NCBI GenBank assembly: GCA_016650135.1
Contig: JAENWH010000163.1
Coordinates: 1 to 5,147, forward strand
Source of the DNA: Peptostreptococcaceae bacterium
Lineage (GTDB): Bacteria > Bacillota_A > Clostridia > Peptostreptococcales > Anaerovoracaceae
Length of the DNA: 5,147 nt
Direction: 5' to 3'
The translations under genes and the position numbers were made by a program. The notes under the pieces were generated by a model. It did not search any database. It was not told the origin of the DNA and was given only the letters and a program-made list of their open reading frames with translations. Shown piece after piece: positions 1 to 5,147 of the stretch (position 1 is the first letter of the stretch; each line of letters begins with the position of its first letter).

Positions 1-539
1 CTAAAGAGCTTATATCTTGCACCTAAATTATCATTCTCTGATAATACCAGTAATCCCTCGCATTCTTTAATAGCCATTTTGAATTTGCCTTGATCAATCA
101 AAAGATTGACATAAGAGTATCTTAATCTCATATAGGGTCTTGTTTCTAAGATACCCCAGAAGTGGCCGATATTTTCATCTATCATAATATCAGTTTTTTT
201 TAAATAGTTTTCTGTTTTAGCTATCAGTTTTTCATATTTCAGTTTCAAATCTTCGTCATCTGCAGCTGTCAGTTCTTCTATCATGACCTCGGCATCCAGG
301 CAATTCTTATCCAGTTGTAATGCTTTTTTCGCATATTTCAATGCATCTTGTTCACTCTCAGCTTCACAGGCCATATCAAAATAATCCCATGCGTCTTTTC
401 TCTTTTTCTGTGGGGCTTTACTGTTATACATATCCATGAATTCTCTTGCTGCCTTATCATAATCTTCGTCATTTTTGATTTCATTATCACTTAGATATTT
501 TCCAAGATCTTTGAAAATTTTTTCTGTTTCTCTACTCAT
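1..539 (-). CDS. TPR / ST7-like repeat protein, N-terminal part (runs off left edge)
   Basis: An open frame on the minus strand starts at the ATG at 537-539 and stays open for 179 codons to the window edge, so the C-terminus is missing. AGGAG lies at 546-550, a good distance from this ATG, which fixes the start. The protein begins MSRETEKIFKDLGKYLSDNE and is hydrophilic with no signal peptide or membrane segment, so it is probably cytoplasmic. Residues about 45-85 look like one TPR-type helix pair (DAWDYFDMACEAE, then DALKYAKKALQLDKN). Residues 125-179 carry the block GHFWG..ETRPYMR.R, then G.F..AI.ECEGLL.LSENDN.GARY.L. That block matches the ETRPYMRA / NDNQGIRY signature of bacterial TPR proteins related to the ST7 family. 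TPR proteins usually act as protein-protein scaffolds; no catalytic residues are visible and no specific partner can be named. It is downstream of and co-oriented with kdpD and the VOC remnant, but separated from them by 72 bases that may hold its own promoter. Confidence 0.8.
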   Translation of the reverse strand, partial: MSRETEKIFKDLGKYLSDNEIKNDEDYDKAAREFMDMYNSKAPQKKRKDAWDYFDMACEAESEQDALKYAKKALQLDKNCLDAEVMIEELTAADDEDLKLKYEKLIAKTENYLKKTDIMIDENIGHFWGILETRPYMRLRYSYVNLLIDQGKFKMAIKECEGLLVLSENDNLGARYKLF

Positions 540-565
540 CGATTTCTCCTCTCATAAAAGCACTA

Positions 566-571
566 ATTATA
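566..571 (-). promoter_or_regulatory. Possible -10 box for the TPR gene
   Basis: On the minus strand a perfect TATAAT lies 27 bases upstream of the TPR gene start. There is no convincing -35 hexamer at 16-18 bases from it. A second -10-like TACAAT lies a little further upstream (about 585-590), also with a poor -35. The AT-rich setting makes chance matches likely. Confidence 0.3.
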
Positions 572-611
572 ATATTTCCTTTATTGTACCATATACATAG
601 CCTAATCGCTC

Positions 612-941
612 TTAAAAAACATGAAACTGTACAGATACCCCATTTGGATCATAAACATAGAAGTAGCGTGTTTTGCTGTCAGGGTTCTCGATGGGTGATG
701 GATTAAGACCTCTGTCCTGAGCAAGAGTATGCATTACGTCCAATTTATCCGTCTTAAAACAAATGAACAAACCTTTTCATTCAAACTTCTGAACTTGTGG
801 CATATAGACAAGTTCAATCTCGGTTTCTCCGGGGTCATTTGCCAGAAAAGCGATTTCTCCAGGTTGTTGACCATTAAGGTCACGTGCTGAATATGTATAG
901 TAAATCTCCTTTTCTTTAGTTTCTTCGCCAAGTTGAGCCAA
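612..941 (-). pseudogene. VOC-superfamily (glyoxalase-like) gene remnant, truncated and with an internal stop
   Basis: Reading the minus strand from just after the kdpD stop codon, the same frame gives 109 codons of coherent protein broken by one TGA at 777-779. The upstream piece (54 codons) ends GETEIELVYMPQVQKFE. The downstream piece (54 codons) starts KGLFICFKTDKLDVMHTLAQ and ends TRYFYVYDPNGVSVQFHVF before the TAA at 612-614. The IELVY strand and the YVYDPNGVSVQF ending are typical of the glyoxalase/bleomycin-resistance/dioxygenase (VOC) fold, whose members bind a metal and act on small molecules. Compared with the usual 120-130 residues, roughly the first 20-30 residues (start codon, first strand and helix) are missing. 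No start codon with a Shine-Dalgarno serves the frame, because the kdpD stop TAA (942-944) is immediately upstream. The TGA fits a single-base change from GGA (Gly). The canonical C-terminal metal-ligand Glu (IEF) appears as Gln (VQF), so even the ancestor may not have had the classic lactoylglutathione lyase site. I call it a pseudogene; the exact substrate is unknown. Confidence 0.8.
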
Positions 942-3635
942 TTATAAATATTCAATCTCTTCTAACGGCAATTTAAAAAGAAAGATTGCGCCACCTTCTT
1001 TTCTATTAACTGCTTCCAATTTTCCATGATGTGCTTTTATAATAGACATGCATATAGACAGGCCAATTCCCATACCTCTTGAGGGATCAGAACTTCGTTT
1101 CCCATTTGGTATATAACTCTCAAATAAGTATGGGAAATCCTTTTCTGCGATACCTTCTCCATTGTCACGCACCTCAAATATGGCGTATTGCTTTTCTTTT
1201 TTTACGTCCACCTCAATAATAGAGTCGTTTGGTGAATGTTTCATTGCATTTTCGAGGAGATTGATAAGGACTTGTTCAATTAATGTTCCATCCATTGGAA
1301 CCATCAATAGGTCCTCTGGTACTTTAACAGATACTTTTCGATCTGGAAATCTTTTGTAAATATTTCTAATTGCCTCTTCTACAATCTCCTCGGCAGCTTC
1401 AAGTGTTTTTTTAACATTCATCGTTCCTTCATTAATACGCGTAACTGACAAGAGATTTTCCACCATGCGTATGAGCCACTGAGCCTCTTCTTTAATATTC
1501 AATATTAATTTGTCATGAGTACTTTTGTCTAAGTTTTCACCACTTTCAATAATAGTGAAACTTGCTCCTAAAATCCCAACTAGAGGAGTTCGTATATCAT
1601 GGGAAATCGCCCGAAGCAAATTACTTCTCATTTTTTCCTTTTCCGATTCAATTACAATTCGTCGTTGTTCATCTGATAAAGACTGACGCTCCAGTGCCAT
1701 AGCCACCTGTGAGGTTAACATTCGCAAAAATAGGCGGCTGTTTTGATCAAGCTTACCATTGGCATAGGATATCCCAATTACACCAAGTACTTTAGCTTGA
1801 GAAATAATTGGCATATAATAAGCTCCTGCTCCCATCAACGTATCCGTACCAGCCCCTGCATTTTTCTTATTGAGGAATACCCAATGAGCCACAGCACGTT
1901 CAGTTTCCTTCTTCAAGAAGGAAGCCTCCGCTTCTAAAGGTGATTGCATAAACTCCCCAGCGGAACTGTTCCCTGGATCTTTAGTGTAAAATATTACGGA
2001 ACGATCAAAGATTTTTGTAATATACTCATTTGTCAAAATTACTATGTTTTCAAGGCCTCTTGTTATCAGTAACTTTTTATTAATTTCATAAAGAACCTTA
2101 ATACGGTGCTCTCTTTCTACCGAAAGTTGCGCCTGTTTTTTTATTCGAACAGTAAGAGTGCTTGTAATGAATGCTACAAGTAGCATAATGACAAAAGTTA
2201 TGGGATATCCCTTTTGTATTGCATTAAAGGTATAATAGGGAACTGTGAAAAAAAAGTTAAACATCATTACGCTTAATATAGATGCTATCATGCCATAAAT
2301 ATGTCCAGTTGTAATTCTTGAAATAACAAGCACAGACAAGATAAATAGCATAATAATATTTTGTTCACCAATATCAGCAGTGTGAAGTCCAATAGAAATC
2401 AAAACTGTAGCCAAGAGAATCCCCATTGTTTTAAGTGCGTCAGACCATGATAAATACAGATTATCAGTAATTCTTAGTCTTCTTTCCTTTCGGTACGGCT
2501 TTTGAGGAATCCCTGGAATGATATGGACTTCAACGTTTGGCAACATGGAAATAATCTTATCCTCCACATCAGTTTCAAACAATCTTTTCAGTGATTTTTT
2601 ATTTCTGGTTTTTTCAATTACTATATTTGTTATGCCAGAAATTTTCGCATATTCCGCAATAGTGGCTGCAATATCATCTCCATTCAGCCTTACTATTTCC
2701 GCCCCCAACTGCTTTGCTAAGTCCAAATTCACCTGTGGGCTGTTCCTATCATTATAATTAAAAGAACTGCCTCCTGTATTTTCAACATATACTGCGACCC
2801 ATGGCGCATGAAACGCTTCAGCGGTTCTCGCCGTCCATCTAATGGATTTTGCTGATGGGGTGGAAAAATTGATACAAACCAGCAGTTTGATACTAACAAA
2901 TTTATCCTTAGTGCGTCGTTCATTCTGGTTATCATGGCTAATTCTGTCTGCTGCTTTTCGCATAGCAATTTCACGCAGAAGGCGTAGATTTTCCTTGGTG
3001 AAAAAAAATTTCATTTCAGTTGCCGCCCTTGCCGGGCGGTATATTTTCCCTTCTTCAAAACGTCTTAATAACTCATCTGGTACAAAATCTATAATTTCCA
3101 CCTTATCAGCATTATCAAAAAAATAATCAGGAATGGTTTCTTGCACAACCACTTTAGTAATATCCTGTATGATATCCTTCAGACTTTCGATATGCTGAAT
3201 ATTTAACGTTGTATAAACATCAATTCCCGCATTAAGAAGTTCTTCTATGTCTTGATAGCGTTTTTTATTCCGCATTTCAGGTGCATTAGAGTGTGCAAGT
3301 TCATCAACTAGAATTAGTTCAGGTTTTCTAACAAGTGCTGCGTCCAAATCAAGTTCTTTGATTTGAATACTTTTATACTGTATCACCTTAAGTGGCAATG
3401 CAGCTAATCCATCTATCAATCTCATCGTTTCAGGACGTGAATGGGGTTCCACATATCCTATCACAACATCGGTACCGCTTTTTAATTTTTCTTGTGCATC
3501 ATCAAGCATTGAATAGGTCTTGCCTACACCTGCGGCATAGCCAAGGAAAATTTTCAGTTTTCCTTTTCTTCTTTCATTAAAACGCAAATCTTCCAAGAGT
3601 ATATCTGGGTTGGGGCGTTGATCCTTTTGATTCAT
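942..3635 (-). CDS. kdpD: KdpD-type sensor histidine kinase (potassium / osmotic stress)
   Basis: This is a full-length (897 residues; E. coli KdpD is 894) membrane sensor kinase. In the known system KdpD phosphorylates the response regulator KdpE, which turns on the KdpFABC high-affinity K+ pump. Domains in order: KdpD N-terminal domain (about 24-235) with Walker A GYAAGVGKT at 32-40 and a Walker-B-like LILVDE at 107-112; a universal stress protein (USP) domain (about 248-375); four membrane segments of the DUF4118 type (about 401-419, 425-441, 446-466, 477-495); a GAF-like region (about 520-650); a HisKA domain with phospho-acceptor His679 in SHDIRTPL; and a HATPase domain with the N box around Asn796 (NLLENAMKH), G1 DNGEGI at 824-829, F-box FPYLFESY and G2 GMGIGLS at 854-860. 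All kinase motifs look intact, so it should be active. The start ATG (3633-3635) has AAGGTGG 10 bases upstream. No kdpE or kdpFABC lies next to it: downstream is a VOC pseudogene, upstream a divergent unrelated gene. Confidence 0.97.
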   Translation of the reverse strand: MNQKDQRPNPDILLEDLRFNERRKGKLKIFLGYAAGVGKTYSMLDDAQEKLKSGTDVVIGYVEPHSRPETMRLIDGLAALPLKVIQYKSIQIKELDLDAALVRKPELILVDELAHSNAPEMRNKKRYQDIEELLNAGIDVYTTLNIQHIESLKDIIQDITKVVVQETIPDYFFDNADKVEIIDFVPDELLRRFEEGKIYRPARAATEMKFFFTKENLRLLREIAMRKAADRISHDNQNERRTKDKFVSIKLLVCINFSTPSAKSIRWTARTAEAFHAPWVAVYVENTGGSSFNYNDRNSPQVNLDLAKQLGAEIVRLNGDDIAATIAEYAKISGITNIVIEKTRNKKSLKRLFETDVEDKIISMLPNVEVHIIPGIPQKPYRKERRLRITDNLYLSWSDALKTMGILLATVLISIGLHTADIGEQNIIMLFILSVLVISRITTGHIYGMIASILSVMMFNFFFTVPYYTFNAIQKGYPITFVIMLLVAFITSTLTVRIKKQAQLSVEREHRIKVLYEINKKLLITRGLENIVILTNEYITKIFDRSVIFYTKDPGNSSAGEFMQSPLEAEASFLKKETERAVAHWVFLNKKNAGAGTDTLMGAGAYYMPIISQAKVLGVIGISYANGKLDQNSRLFLRMLTSQVAMALERQSLSDEQRRIVIESEKEKMRSNLLRAISHDIRTPLVGILGASFTIIESGENLDKSTHDKLILNIKEEAQWLIRMVENLLSVTRINEGTMNVKKTLEAAEEIVEEAIRNIYKRFPDRKVSVKVPEDLLMVPMDGTLIEQVLINLLENAMKHSPNDSIIEVDVKKEKQYAIFEVRDNGEGIAEKDFPYLFESYIPNGKRSSDPSRGMGIGLSICMSIIKAHHGKLEAVNRKEGGAIFLFKLPLEEIEYL

Positions 3636-3645
3636 AATAAATTCA

Positions 3646-3652
3646 CCACCTT
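3646..3652 (-). promoter_or_regulatory. kdpD ribosome binding site
   Basis: On the minus strand AAGGTGG lies 10 bases before the kdpD ATG. It pairs well with the 16S anti-Shine-Dalgarno sequence and supports ATG 3633-3635 as the start. Confidence 0.75.
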
Positions 3653-3661
3653 GAATATAAT

Positions 3662-3690
3662 ATTTTACTCTCTTTGCAATAATCTTTCAA
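3662..3690 (-). promoter_or_regulatory. Probable sigma-A promoter of kdpD
   Basis: On the minus strand TTGAAA (3685-3690) and TAAAAT (3662-3667) are separated by exactly 17 bases, close to the TTGACA/TATAAT consensus. Transcription would start near 3655, giving a leader of only about 20 bases that begins just before the ribosome binding site. A weaker alternative further upstream is TTGACT (3712-3717) with TAATAC at a 15-base spacing. Confidence 0.55.
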
Positions 3691-3740
3691 GTATTAAATT
3701 TGCGTTGATCGAGTCAAGTTAGAATGGGAAAAAATTAGGT

Positions 3741-3765
3741 TGTCCACTTGTTGGGGTTCACTCCA
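3741..3765 (+). mobile_element. Solitary terminal inverted repeat of an IS3-family (IS150-like) element
   Basis: The 25 bases from TGTCCACTTG to the outer end TTGGGGTTCACTCCA follow the pattern of IS150-group ends: TGTCCAA.TTTTGGGGT near the inside and a terminal CA. Read on the other strand this is TGGAGTGAACCCCAACAAG, resembling the TG..TGACCCCAAAAAGTT.GAC ends of that group. The outer end points right, so the lost element body would have lain to the left, toward kdpD. No transposase frame and no second copy of the repeat is present in the window. Only one end is visible, and the family match is from memory of the consensus, so this is a tentative remnant. Confidence 0.45.
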
Positions 3766-3779
3766 GATCGCAAATAAAT

Positions 3780-3788
3780 TGATATAAT
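3780..3788 (+). promoter_or_regulatory. Possible extended -10 promoter facing right
   Basis: TGATATAAT contains a perfect TATAAT with the TGn extension. It begins 15 bases outside the IS-like end. No good -35 is present, but extended -10 promoters can work without one. It would transcribe toward the exported-protein gene about 290 bases away. Confidence 0.3.
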
Positions 3789-3862
3789 GATTAGATTAAT
3801 TATGAAAATTAAAATTTCACTTTTTCATGGGAAAATAAGTCGAAAAATAATTATAATAAAAA

Positions 3863-3891
3863 TTGACATACAGTTAAAATAAGAATAACAT
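3863..3891 (+). promoter_or_regulatory. Probable sigma-A promoter for the rightward genes
   Basis: A perfect TTGACA (3863-3868) is followed after 17 bases by TAACAT (3886-3891). Transcription would start near 3898 and leave a leader of about 180 bases before the exported-protein gene. This is the best rightward promoter match in the gap. Confidence 0.5.
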
Positions 3892-3920
3892 AGAGTCAGA
3901 TTAAGAAAGTGAATTAAGAC

Positions 3921-3949
3921 TTAACAAATTAATTATTGCCTTTTATGAT
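3921..3949 (+). promoter_or_regulatory. Second possible rightward promoter
   Basis: TTAACA (3921-3926) and TATGAT (3944-3949) are separated by 17 bases. Each hexamer has one mismatch to consensus. It lies downstream of the TTGACA/TAACAT pair, so the rightward genes may have tandem promoters. AT-richness raises the risk of a chance match. Confidence 0.35.
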
Positions 3950-4007
3950 AATCTAACGATAAAAAGATTTAAATAGTTTTAGAAAGAATAAAAGGGGTGT
4001 TGAGAAA

Positions 4008-4024
4008 GTATAAAAGAATTATAC
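4008..4024. repeat. Short palindrome, possible operator
   Basis: GTATAA (4008-4013) and TTATAC (4019-4024) form a perfect 6-base inverted repeat around a 5-base centre. It lies between the candidate rightward promoters and the first gene, where an operator could act. A repeat this short is expected by chance in AT-rich DNA. Confidence 0.2.
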
Positions 4025-4078
4025 GAATAGTAGGGAATTAATAACTAAATATGGTTTAATTGAGTGGAGGTGCGGAAT

Positions 4079-4564
4079 GTGTTAATTAATAAAAAATTTA
4101 CAAAATACACATTTATAGCAGGTATTATTATATTAATATTTATAAGCCCTATTTTTTCAAATACGTTAAGTTCCACGTTCTCCAACAGTGACAATGCAAG
4201 CCCGATTTATAATGTGGCAATAGCAGCAGACACTCAACAGAACATTTGGAAGCTTTGCGAGGGAAAAGATTTTTCTTATGAGTTGCTCTTATCGATTTAC
4301 CATGCAGATGGAATCAATGACAGAGCAATTCAGGAAATTGAAAAAGATGTAGTAGAGTTGACATACTTGAGAGATTACTGGGCTGGTAAAGGTTATGCGG
4401 ATGAAGATGTCTTTGATCTTACAATAATATCCAGAGATATGAGTATTGAGGGTTGTAAAGAGTATGTAAAAGAGAATCCCGATTATAAAGATAACGAGTA
4501 CCTCAAAAAGGTTACAGAATACAAATATTATCTTGAACAGAGTCTTGATTCCAATGGTATTTGA
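4079..4564 (+). CDS. Small exported or membrane-anchored protein of unknown function
   Basis: I choose GTG 4079 as the start: GGAGG (4066-4070) lies 8 bases before it. The longer frame from GTG 4064 would use the Shine-Dalgarno itself as coding sequence. This gives 161 residues. Residues 1-10 are basic (MLINKKFTKY), followed by a hydrophobic segment at about 11-28 (IAGIIILIFISPIF), then a Ser/Asn-rich stretch; this is a signal peptide or N-terminal anchor. An AIAAD stretch near 47-51 could be a cleavage site. The rest is acidic and helical. The block IWKLCEGKDFSYELLLSIYHADGI is split here as IWKLCEGKDFS (56-66) and YELLLSIYHADGI (67-79); it faintly resembles the start of SLT/lysozyme-like domains (YELALAI..ESGF), but the catalytic Glu position would be Ala, so lytic activity is not supported. 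Two cysteines (60 and 126) could pair outside the cell. It heads a co-oriented run with the YggT gene. Function unrecognised. Confidence 0.75.
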   Translation: MLINKKFTKYTFIAGIIILIFISPIFSNTLSSTFSNSDNASPIYNVAIAADTQQNIWKLCEGKDFSYELLLSIYHADGINDRAIQEIEKDVVELTYLRDYWAGKGYADEDVFDLTIISRDMSIEGCKEYVKENPDYKDNEYLKKVTEYKYYLEQSLDSNGI

Positions 4565-4583
4565 AAATGGAAAGGAGGGAATA

Positions 4584-4649
4584 ATGAATTTAGGTACATT
4601 GCATGGCGACAATTTCATGAATCGATTGGGGGTCACAGATAAATTTTAA
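4584..4649 (+). CDS. Possible 21-residue small protein
   Basis: A short frame, MNLGTLHGDNFMNRLGVTDK plus a final F, starts at ATG 4584 and ends with TAA at 4647-4649. It is preceded by AAAGGAGGG (4571-4579), one of the strongest Shine-Dalgarno sequences in the window, with GGAGG 5 bases from the ATG. It sits between the exported-protein gene (19 bases upstream) and the yggT-like gene (50 bases downstream), all on the plus strand. There is no membrane segment. It may be a true small protein, a translational coupling or leader element, or the 5' remnant of a longer gene cut short. I do not recognise it. Confidence 0.4.
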   Translation: MNLGTLHGDNFMNRLGVTDKF

Positions 4650-4699
4650 AGAAAACTTTTATATCACTAATAATTTTATAATAATCGGAGGTGTGAAAA

Positions 4700-5077
4700 A
4701 TGGGACAAGTTACAGGACAAACAGAAGTAAGCAATACAAAACATGGAAGTCATACAGCACAACGTATTATTGGCTCTCTCTTTGGAATAATTGAGATTAT
4801 ATTAGCCTTTCGCCTGGTTTTCAAACTGCTGGGAGCAAATTCGACAAATGGCTTTGTGCAGGGTCTTTATGACATTACCCAGCCTTTTGTTGGAATCTTC
4901 GAAAGCATTTTTGCTCAGAAAAGCATAAGTACAACGGAAACTGTGGGGGTTTTCGAACCTGAAACTCTGGTTGCAATGGTGATCATCGCCCTAATTGCCT
5001 TGATTGTGCTAAAACTTATCAAACCACGTTCAGGTGACCACTTTAAAAGGACCGAATACACCGAAAATAAAAATTAA
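4700..5077 (+). CDS. YggT-family integral membrane protein
   Basis: 125 residues from ATG 4700, with GGAGG (4687-4691) 8 bases upstream. After a hydrophilic N-terminal tail of about 20 residues (MGQVTGQTEVSNTKHGSHTA) comes membrane segment 1 at about 23-45 (RIIGSLFGIIEIILAFRLVF), then the conserved stretch LLGAN...GFVQGLYDITQPFVGIFESIF, a loop, and membrane segment 2 at about 88-108, ending in a basic, polar tail. The R-lysine-flanked first helix and the LYD.T.PF..IF block are characteristic of the YggT/YlmG family (cytoplasmic membrane). The biochemical role is not settled: YlmG-type proteins are associated with cell division genes and plastid nucleoid organisation, and E. coli YggT has been linked to osmotic tolerance. 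This copy has an N-terminal tail and is not next to ylmEF/divIVA genes in the window, so it is probably the stress-type paralogue rather than the division-locus one. It is likely co-transcribed with the genes on both sides, as I see no terminator between them. Confidence 0.85.
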   Translation: MGQVTGQTEVSNTKHGSHTAQRIIGSLFGIIEIILAFRLVFKLLGANSTNGFVQGLYDITQPFVGIFESIFAQKSISTTETVGVFEPETLVAMVIIALIALIVLKLIKPRSGDHFKRTEYTENKN

Positions 5078-5089
5078 GTTAGAAATAAT

Positions 5090-5095
5090 AAGGAG
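5090..5095 (+). promoter_or_regulatory. Ribosome binding site of the last, partial gene
   Basis: AAGGAG lies 6 bases before the ATG at 5102 and decides that this short edge frame is a real gene start. Confidence 0.65.
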
Positions 5096-5101
5096 ACTCA
5101 T

Positions 5102-5147
5102 ATGAATATTTTAAATACAACTAAAGCAGCAAAAGTTGAAATAATGA
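5102..5147 (+). CDS. Start of an unidentified gene (runs off right edge)
   Basis: Fifteen codons are visible, MNILNTTKAAKVEIM, beginning at ATG 5102 after an AAGGAG ribosome binding site. The frame is open to the window end. It starts 24 bases after the stop of the YggT-family gene with no terminator between, so the two are probably in one operon. Too little is visible to name a family. Confidence 0.6.
   Translation, partial: MNILNTTKAAKVEIM

Larger units (their letters stand above)
3636..4078. other. Divergent intergenic region between kdpD and the exported-protein gene
   Basis: These 443 very AT-rich bases separate two divergently read units. They hold a promoter-like pair and ribosome binding site for kdpD, an IS-end-like sequence, at least two sigma-A-like promoters facing right, and a small palindrome; each is listed separately. 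I found no open frame of useful length, no tRNA, and no recognisable riboswitch; in particular nothing clearly resembling the c-di-AMP (ydaO) riboswitch that precedes some Firmicute potassium genes. Confidence 0.7.

Noticed and set aside
777..779. TGA read as tryptophan or selenocysteine in the VOC gene
   Set aside because: The 5' truncation already shows decay, the context (FE-stop-KGLF) fits a Gly codon change, and no SECIS-like hairpin is evident.
734..955. 73-codon minus-strand frame beginning MNIYNWLNLAKK
   Set aside because: It starts at a TTG inside the end of kdpD and is out of frame with the VOC-like protein. The neighbouring frame gives clear VOC sequence on both sides of a single TGA, so this frame is a shadow.
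1162..3580. Plus-strand open frames of 62-94 codons opposite kdpD, and a minus-strand 81-codon frame at 2729-2974
   Set aside because: All lie inside the intact kdpD gene, in other frames, with no domain signal and no convincing ribosome binding sites.
3994..4043. Possible 13-codon leader peptide starting with TTG after AAAGGGG
   Set aside because: The spacing between the purine run and the TTG is only about 2 bases, the start is rare, and there is no run of regulatory codons.
4064..4078. GTG 4064 as the start of the exported protein (166 residues)
   Set aside because: The GGAGG Shine-Dalgarno lies inside these codons, and no second ribosome binding site precedes 4064.
4289..4636. 115-codon minus-strand frame opposite the exported-protein gene
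   Set aside because: It is antisense to a gene with a good ribosome binding site, start and signal segment. Its hydrophobic composition is what the complement of this gene would produce.
4648..4690. AAAG/CTTT hairpin between the small ORF and the yggT-like gene as a terminator
   Set aside because: The stem is only about 4 A/T-rich pairs with no following U tract, so it is too weak to call.

Overview
The window looks like a chromosomal segment of a low-GC Firmicute, most likely a Clostridia member. The DNA is AT-rich, the Shine-Dalgarno sequences are strong (AAGGAG, GGAGG), GTG is used as a start, and the KdpD protein is of the clostridial type. I infer the genus-level origin from these traits only; no 16S or other marker is present.

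The left three quarters is read on the minus strand. From the right: a full-length 897-residue KdpD-type sensor histidine kinase (942-3635), a decayed vicinal-oxygen-chelate (glyoxalase-like) gene that starts directly after the kdpD stop codon (612-941), and the first 179 residues of a TPR/ST7-like protein that runs off the left edge (1-539). The kdpD gene has no kdpE response regulator and no kdpFABC pump gene beside it in this window, so it appears orphaned at this locus.

The right quarter is read on the plus strand, divergently from kdpD. A 443-base AT-rich gap (3636-4078) holds promoter-like sequences for both directions and what looks like a solitary terminal inverted repeat of an IS3-family element (about 3741-3765). 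It is followed by a closely packed run of genes, each with its own strong ribosome binding site: a small exported protein (4079-4564), a possible 21-residue peptide (4584-4649), a YggT-family membrane protein (4700-5077), and the first 15 codons of another gene (5102 onward).

Functionally, KdpD senses potassium and osmotic stress, and YggT-family proteins have been linked to osmotic tolerance in E. coli, so an envelope or osmotic-stress theme is possible. That link is inference from adjacency only. The clearest unusual points are the eroded VOC gene fused to the end of kdpD, the IS-end remnant on the other side of kdpD (together suggesting that kdpD sits in a rearranged patch), the changed c-di-AMP-type motif in KdpD, and the overlapping AUG/GUG start of the exported protein. 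I saw no CRISPR array, tRNA, rRNA or clearly novel multi-gene system.
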